Below, in pieces: positions 60,077-64,000 of a DNA stretch of 64,000 bases. The first letter of the stretch is position 1, and each line of letters opens with the position of its first letter. Source of the DNA: Candidatus Tityobacter terrigena (GTDB taxonomy: Bacteria > Vulcanimicrobiota > Vulcanimicrobiia > Vulcanimicrobiales > Vulcanimicrobiaceae); assembly GCA_003156715.1 (NCBI GenBank), contig PMHO01000057.1, positions 633 through 64,632 of the forward strand. The letters run 5' to 3'. The notes under the pieces are model-generated. The model saw nothing but the letters and a program-made list of their open reading frames with translations. It searched no databases and had not been told where the DNA came from. A program made the translations under genes and the position numbers.

Positions 60077-61764
60077 CGGTGCCCGGCCGGCGCGCGCGTG
60101 ACGGCGCCGTCGCTTGCGGACATGACGAGGGCCGCATACTTCGCGAACACGCCGCCGCTATAGTTCGGCGGCGGAGGGCTCCAGTGCATCAGGCGCTCCT
60201 GCAGCTCGACCGGCGACAACTCGGTGTCGAGGCGCCGCTGATCGACGTCGATGACGACGACGTCGCCTTCACGCAGGGCGGCGAGGGGACCGCCGACTGC
60301 GGCTTCCGGTGAAACGTGGCCGATCATCAGACCGTGCGTGCCGCCGGAGAAACGCCCGTCGGTGATGAGCGCGACGCTCTCGCCTAAACCCGCACCCACG
60401 ATGGCGCCGGTGATGCCGAGCATTTCGCGCATGCCCGGACCGCCCTTGGGTCCTTCGTGCCGAATCACGAGCACGTCGCCGGCGACGATCCGGCCGGCTT
60501 CGATCGCCGCCATGGCGTGCTCTTCGCGCTCGAAAACGCGCGCCGGACCCCGCTGGTAGGGACGTTCGTGGCCCGCGATCTTGGCGACGGCTCCCTCCGG
60601 CGCGAGGTTTCCGCGCAGGATCACGAGCCCCCCGACCGGCTTGAAGGGACGTTCCGCCGTCGCGATCACGCGTTGGCCAGGCGTCTCGACCGCCTCGCGC
60701 GCCTCATCCCCAAGGCTGCGGCCGGTGACCGTTTGCGCCTTGGCATGTACGAGCTTCGCTTCGACCATGCGTTTGGCGATCAGCTGAATGCCGCCGGCGC
60801 GGTCGACGTCGAGGGCCACGTATTTCCCGCCCGGCCGCAGGTCGGCGATGATCGGCGTCCGGCGGCTAATCGCATCGAAATCGTCGATCGAAAGCGGCAC
60901 GCCGGCCTCGCGCGCGATCGCGAGAAGGTGCAATACGCTGTTGGTCGATCCGCCGGTGCCGGCGGCTGCCGCAATGCCGTTCTCGAAAGCTTCGCGCGTC
61001 AGGATGTCGCGCGGCCGCACGCCGCTGCGAAGCAAATCCATGACGATCTTACCGGCCTCGTACGCCTTCTGCTCTTTGCGCGGATCGGTCGCACCGGGTG
61101 AGGCGCTGCCCACCGGCGAGAGCCCGATGAATTCCATCACGGTTGCCATCGTGTTGGCCGTGAATTGACCGCCGCACGCCCCGGCGCCGGGGCATGCGTG
61201 GTCCTCGATAGCTCGCAGGCGCGCGTCGTCGATCTTGCCCGCGGCATGCGCGCCGATCGCTTCGTACACGTCGACGATCGTGAGATCCCGACCGTCGAGC
61301 TTACCCGGCGCGATCGAACCGCCGTACAGAATCAAACCGGGGACGTTGAGGCGCACGAGCGCCATCGCCGCACCGGGAGTGGTCTTGTCGCAGCCGCACA
61401 GCGCGACGATCGCGTCGAACATGTGCCCTCGGCCGACGAGCTCGATCGAATCGGCAATCACCTCGCGCGAGACGAGCGACGCTTTCATCCCTTCGGTGCC
61501 CATGGCAATGCCGTCGGAGATGGCGATCGTGTTGAACTCCATCGGCGTCCCGCCCGCCTCGCGCACTCCTCGCTTGACGTGCTCCGCGAGCGCTCGCAGA
61601 TTCCAGTTGCAGGGCATCGTTTCGACCCATGTGTTGGCGATGCCGACGATGGGCTTGGCCAAGTCGTCGTCGGTGAAGCCGACGGCTTTGAACATGGCCC
61701 GAGCGCCCGCTCGGTCGCGCCCGTTGGTGATGACGGCGCTGTGCGCTTTGGGATCGTAGCTCAT
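60073..61764 (-). CDS. ilvD: Dihydroxy-acid dehydratase
   Basis: A 563-residue IlvD/EDD enzyme that converts 2,3-dihydroxy-acids to 2-keto acids in Ile, Val and Leu synthesis. The cluster-binding and active-site motifs ALCGCDKTTPGAAMAL, GACGGQFTANTMATVME and TDGRFSGGTHGLMIGHVSPEA are intact. A GGAGAG precedes ATG 61764 at 6 bases. It would supply precursors for the Ile and Val predicted to enter the NRPS product, though proximity of 23 kb makes this a housekeeping link only. Confidence 0.96.
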   Translation of the reverse strand: MSYDPKAHSAVITNGRDRAGARAMFKAVGFTDDDLAKPIVGIANTWVETMPCNWNLRALAEHVKRGVREAGGTPMEFNTIAISDGIAMGTEGMKASLVSREVIADSIELVGRGHMFDAIVALCGCDKTTPGAAMALVRLNVPGLILYGGSIAPGKLDGRDLTIVDVYEAIGAHAAGKIDDARLRAIEDHACPGAGACGGQFTANTMATVMEFIGLSPVGSASPGATDPRKEQKAYEAGKIVMDLLRSGVRPRDILTREAFENGIAAAAGTGGSTNSVLHLLAIAREAGVPLSIDDFDAISRRTPIIADLRPGGKYVALDVDRAGGIQLIAKRMVEAKLVHAKAQTVTGRSLGDEAREAVETPGQRVIATAERPFKPVGGLVILRGNLAPEGAVAKIAGHERPYQRGPARVFEREEHAMAAIEAGRIVAGDVLVIRHEGPKGGPGMREMLGITGAIVGAGLGESVALITDGRFSGGTHGLMIGHVSPEAAVGGPLAALREGDVVVIDVDQRRLDTELSPVELQERLMHWSPPPPNYSGGVFAKYAALVMSASDGAVTRAPAGHR

Positions 61765-61833
61765 GGCCGTCTCTCCGACCGCTAGCGCCCGTCCCCCTTC
61801 GCACGGCGTTTCGAACGAGGGCGCGAGCGGCGT

Positions 61834-62574
61834 CTATACGGCTTGGGGCAGCGTCGTCTCCAAGCGCCGGTACCAACGGACGATCATCACGTAACGCACG
61901 CACTCGAAGTACGTGAAGGTCAGGAAGAGCAACGGGGCGGTGCCGAGCAGCGTGCGTGGGTCCGCGATGTACGAAACTTCGAGCGCGGCGATGGCGATCG
62001 CGCACGGGACCATCAGGACGACGAGCGAAAGCGAAACGACGCCGAAGGTCGAGCCGAAATGCTCGCGTGTCATTGCTAGAGAATTGACGATGCTCGCGCG
62101 GAACGCGGCGAAGAGCGATTGCGGCGCGGCTGCGTTGCCCGTGCGCAGGAGCGCGCCGATGAGCGCCTGCGAGAGCAGCACCCCCAGGATGACGCCGGGA
62201 ACGACCGCCGCCATGTAGCCGAGTTCGGTCACGACGCCGAGGCTGACGACGGTCAGCGTTGCGATCAAAACGCGGGCGAAGTTCATGCGGAAACTGCGGT
62301 CGATGCGTCGCAGCGCCGAGGGCCAAATGAAATATAGCCCGACGAGGCCGAGTCCGAGCACGGCGCGTAAAGCGGGCAGGCGCAGGAACGCGCCGCCGGG
62401 ATCCCGTTCGATCTCGGCCAGGGATATCTGATACAGCCCGGCTGCACCGCACAAAACGGCGAGCGCGAGGTAGACCGGCAGGTGCTCGCGCATCACGGCA
62501 AAGCCGTCACCCAGCAGCGACCCCGTCGAACGCTCGCCCTGCGCAGCTCGCCTCGGCAGTAGCCCGGCGTACAT
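61834..62574 (-). CDS. Integral membrane protein of unknown function
   Basis: A 246-residue protein with about six hydrophobic helices (for instance LPVYLALAVLCGAAGLY, LIATLTVVSLGVVTEL, VVSLSLVVLMVPCAIAIAAL). I do not recognise a family; the general shape is like DUF4013 or glycerophosphoryl-type membrane domains found near other genes. ATG 62574 is chosen because GGAGG lies 8 bases before it, inside the codons that a start at ATG 62589 would use. It lies between ilvD and the quinone reductase gene, same strand. Confidence 0.7.
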   Translation of the reverse strand: MYAGLLPRRAAQGERSTGSLLGDGFAVMREHLPVYLALAVLCGAAGLYQISLAEIERDPGGAFLRLPALRAVLGLGLVGLYFIWPSALRRIDRSFRMNFARVLIATLTVVSLGVVTELGYMAAVVPGVILGVLLSQALIGALLRTGNAAAPQSLFAAFRASIVNSLAMTREHFGSTFGVVSLSLVVLMVPCAIAIAALEVSYIADPRTLLGTAPLLFLTFTYFECVRYVMIVRWYRRLETTLPQAV

Positions 62575-62655
62575 TTGGGAACCCTCCATGTACGCCTATC
62601 GGCTGGCGCCCGTGCGGACTTGAGCCGGGGCCTGCGTTGCACGCCCTCCCGTGAC

Positions 62656-63639
62656 CTATCGCACGTCGACGACGACCTTGCCCAGCACCGCGCGGTCGGC
62701 GACCAGCCGCAGCGCGGCCGGTACGTCCGCAAATGCGAAGACCGCCGAAACGTACGGTTTCACGGCGCCCTCCGCGTACAGCCGCATCACTTCGCGCAGA
62801 CTTTCGGCCAGCACGCTCGGGTTGCGACGACGGTACAGTCCCATGTGAACGCCGACGGCCGAATAGTTCTTGACGAGGAGATGGTTGGCCGGCGCGCTCG
62901 GGATCACGCCGCCGGCGAAGCCGATGACGAGCAGCCGTCCTTCGAAAGCGATGCACTTGCGCGACCGGTCGAAGATTTCTCCGCCGACGGGATCGAAGAT
63001 GACATCCGCGCCGCGCTTGTCGGTTACGCGGTTGACGACTTCGACAAAGTCTTCCTCGGCCAGATCGATCGCGACGTCGGCGCCGAACTCTTTGCAAAAG
63101 CGTGCTTTGCGCGCGCCGTTGGCGGTGGCGATGACGCGCGCGCCGGCCGCGACGCCGAGCTGGATTGCGGCGGTTCCGACGCCGCCTGCGCCGCCGTGCA
63201 CGAGCAGCGTTTCGCCGGCGCGCAAGCCGGCGCGCCGGTGCAACGCTAGGTGACCGGTCACGTAGGTGATGTAGAGTGCGGCCGCGTCACGGGATGAAAG
63301 GCCCGGCGGAAGGGGCAGCACATCGGCCGCGTCGCACACGATCAGCTCTTGGTAGGCGCCGTTCGGCGCCTTGGGTAAGACGATCACCGGCGTACCGAGC
63401 GCAATCCGCGCATCCGGTCCCGCCTCGACGACGTGCCCCGCAGCTTCCAAGCCCGGTGTAAACGGCAGCGGCGGCTTCTCCTGATATTGCCCGCGGCAGA
63501 GCAAGAGATCGGGGAAGTTGACCGAGGCAGCCTCGACCTCGACCACGACCTGCGCGGGACCGGGGGCGCCGACCGCGAGGTCAATCAGTTGCAAAGCGTC
63601 TTCGGGCTCGCCCAGCTGTACGACGCGCCAGGCGCGCAT
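62656..63639 (-). CDS. NADPH:quinone reductase-like zinc-independent alcohol dehydrogenase (MDR family)
   Basis: A 327-residue medium-chain reductase. The GroES-like N-terminus has VNFPDLLLCRGQYQEKPPLPF and PGLEAAGHVVEAG. The Rossmann motif is VHGGAGGVGTAAIQLG. The NADP-sensing and catalytic segment YITYVTGHLALHRRAGL is typical of quinone oxidoreductases. Zinc ligands are absent. ATG 63639 fits the family start; upstream codons are non-coding in style. Confidence 0.88.
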   Translation of the reverse strand: MRAWRVVQLGEPEDALQLIDLAVGAPGPAQVVVEVEAASVNFPDLLLCRGQYQEKPPLPFTPGLEAAGHVVEAGPDARIALGTPVIVLPKAPNGAYQELIVCDAADVLPLPPGLSSRDAAALYITYVTGHLALHRRAGLRAGETLLVHGGAGGVGTAAIQLGVAAGARVIATANGARKARFCKEFGADVAIDLAEEDFVEVVNRVTDKRGADVIFDPVGGEIFDRSRKCIAFEGRLLVIGFAGGVIPSAPANHLLVKNYSAVGVHMGLYRRRNPSVLAESLREVMRLYAEGAVKPYVSAVFAFADVPAALRLVADRAVLGKVVVDVR

Positions 63640-63740
63640 CAGGGCAGCTCCGGCACGCGCACGGACGTCGATCGTACCTGCATGCGTCCGGCTTCGCGAA
63701 GAAGGCAAGCCTCTCCGCGCGTCGCGGCGAAGGCTCGGGA

Positions 63741-64000
63741 GTGATAGTTTCGCTCGCACCGCGGGTCGTCGGCGAGCTGCGTGAGATTGCGGGCGCCCCA
63801 CACGTGCTCACCGCGGTCGAGGATTTGATCGCATACGGCTACGACGCGACGTGGTACGAAGCACGGCCGGTGGCGGTCGTGCTGCCGGCGACGACCGCCG
63901 AAGTCGCCGCGGTGCATCGATTGGCGACGCGCGAGCGCATCGCGCTCGTGCCTCGCGCGATGGGCAGCGGGCTTTCCGGCGGCTCGGTCCCGCTGGAGGG
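63741..64000 (+). CDS. FAD-linked oxidase (GlcD/glycolate-lactate dehydrogenase type), N-terminal fragment
   Basis: The gene runs off the right edge after 86 codons. From GTG 63741 it reads the FAD-binding PCMH start: PHVLTAVEDLIAYGYDATW, then RPVAVVLPATTAEVAAVHRL and RAMGSGLSGGSVPL, which matches the glycine-rich R-G-x-G-T-G-L-S-G-G flavin motif with small changes. Substrate unknown. It diverges from the quinone reductase gene by 101 bases. Confidence 0.85.
   Translation, partial: MIVSLAPRVVGELREIAGAPHVLTAVEDLIAYGYDATWYEARPVAVVLPATTAEVAAVHRLATRERIALVPRAMGSGLSGGSVPLE

Noticed and set aside
1-64000. CRISPR arrays, tRNA/rRNA genes, insertion sequences or integrase-flanked island
   Set aside because: I saw no regularly spaced repeats, no cloverleaf or TPsiC-like box, and no transposase or integrase frame. 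A detailed tRNAscan or IS search was not possible here.

Overview
The window is GC-rich, gene-dense DNA from a diderm bacterium. The outer membrane is implied by an RND pump with a lipoprotein adaptor, a Wza-type export protein and several lipoproteins. No rRNA or other phylogenetic marker is present. The Candidatus Eremiobacterota (WPS-2) or another little-cultured phylum is my impression only. I see no tRNA, CRISPR array, transposase or integrase.

Layout. (1) 1-3116, minus strand: start of an RND transporter, its adaptor, and a secreted phosphodiesterase; then a plus-strand zinc-ribbon/AIM24 protein and an orphan response regulator. (2) 4819-15990, minus strand: an eleven-gene exopolysaccharide operon (wza-like, initiating sugar transferase, nucleotide-sugar dehydrogenase, chain-length regulator, a degenerate BY-kinase-like ATPase, NDP-sugar epimerase, a degenerate HPr-kinase-like protein, Wzx flippase, two GT2s, a methyltransferase). 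A LuxR regulator diverges from it. (3) 17109-37011, minus strand: a near-continuous gene chain that begins with a hybrid NRPS/PKS assembly line (A-PCP; Sfp-type phosphopantetheinyl transferase; KS-AT-ACP-aminotransferase-C-A-PCP; C-A-PCP-TE) and runs into four glycosyltransferase-type genes. (4) 37385-43579, plus strand, divergent from (3): three paralogous JmjC/cupin-like Fe(II) oxygenases interleaved with a secreted alpha/beta hydrolase and a TIGR04325-type methyltransferase, then an O-antigen ligase/polymerase. (5) 43403-52408: two more GT39 proteins, two GH16-like lipoproteins, a WecB/TagA glycosyltransferase and a secreted phosphoesterase. (6) 52771-64000, housekeeping: thrC-thrB-mdh, a peptide ABC importer without ATPases, ilvD, a membrane protein, a quinone reductase and the start of an FAD-linked oxidase.

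How it works together. Regions 2, 3 and 5 hold most parts of a Wzx/Wzy-type surface polysaccharide system, with the polymerase candidate displaced into region 4. Regions 3 and 4 form what I consider the most interesting object: a compact biosynthetic locus around a divergent promoter region. From A-domain residues read by eye, the assembly line should load Ile, extend it with malonate, transaminate the beta-ketone to a beta-amine, add Gly, add Val, and release through a thioesterase whose nucleophile position is Cys. Three oxygenases and a methyltransferase are candidate tailoring enzymes. Co-directional glycosyltransferases raise the possibility of a glycosylated or envelope-attached product. 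All function calls are by recognition of motifs; no search was run.
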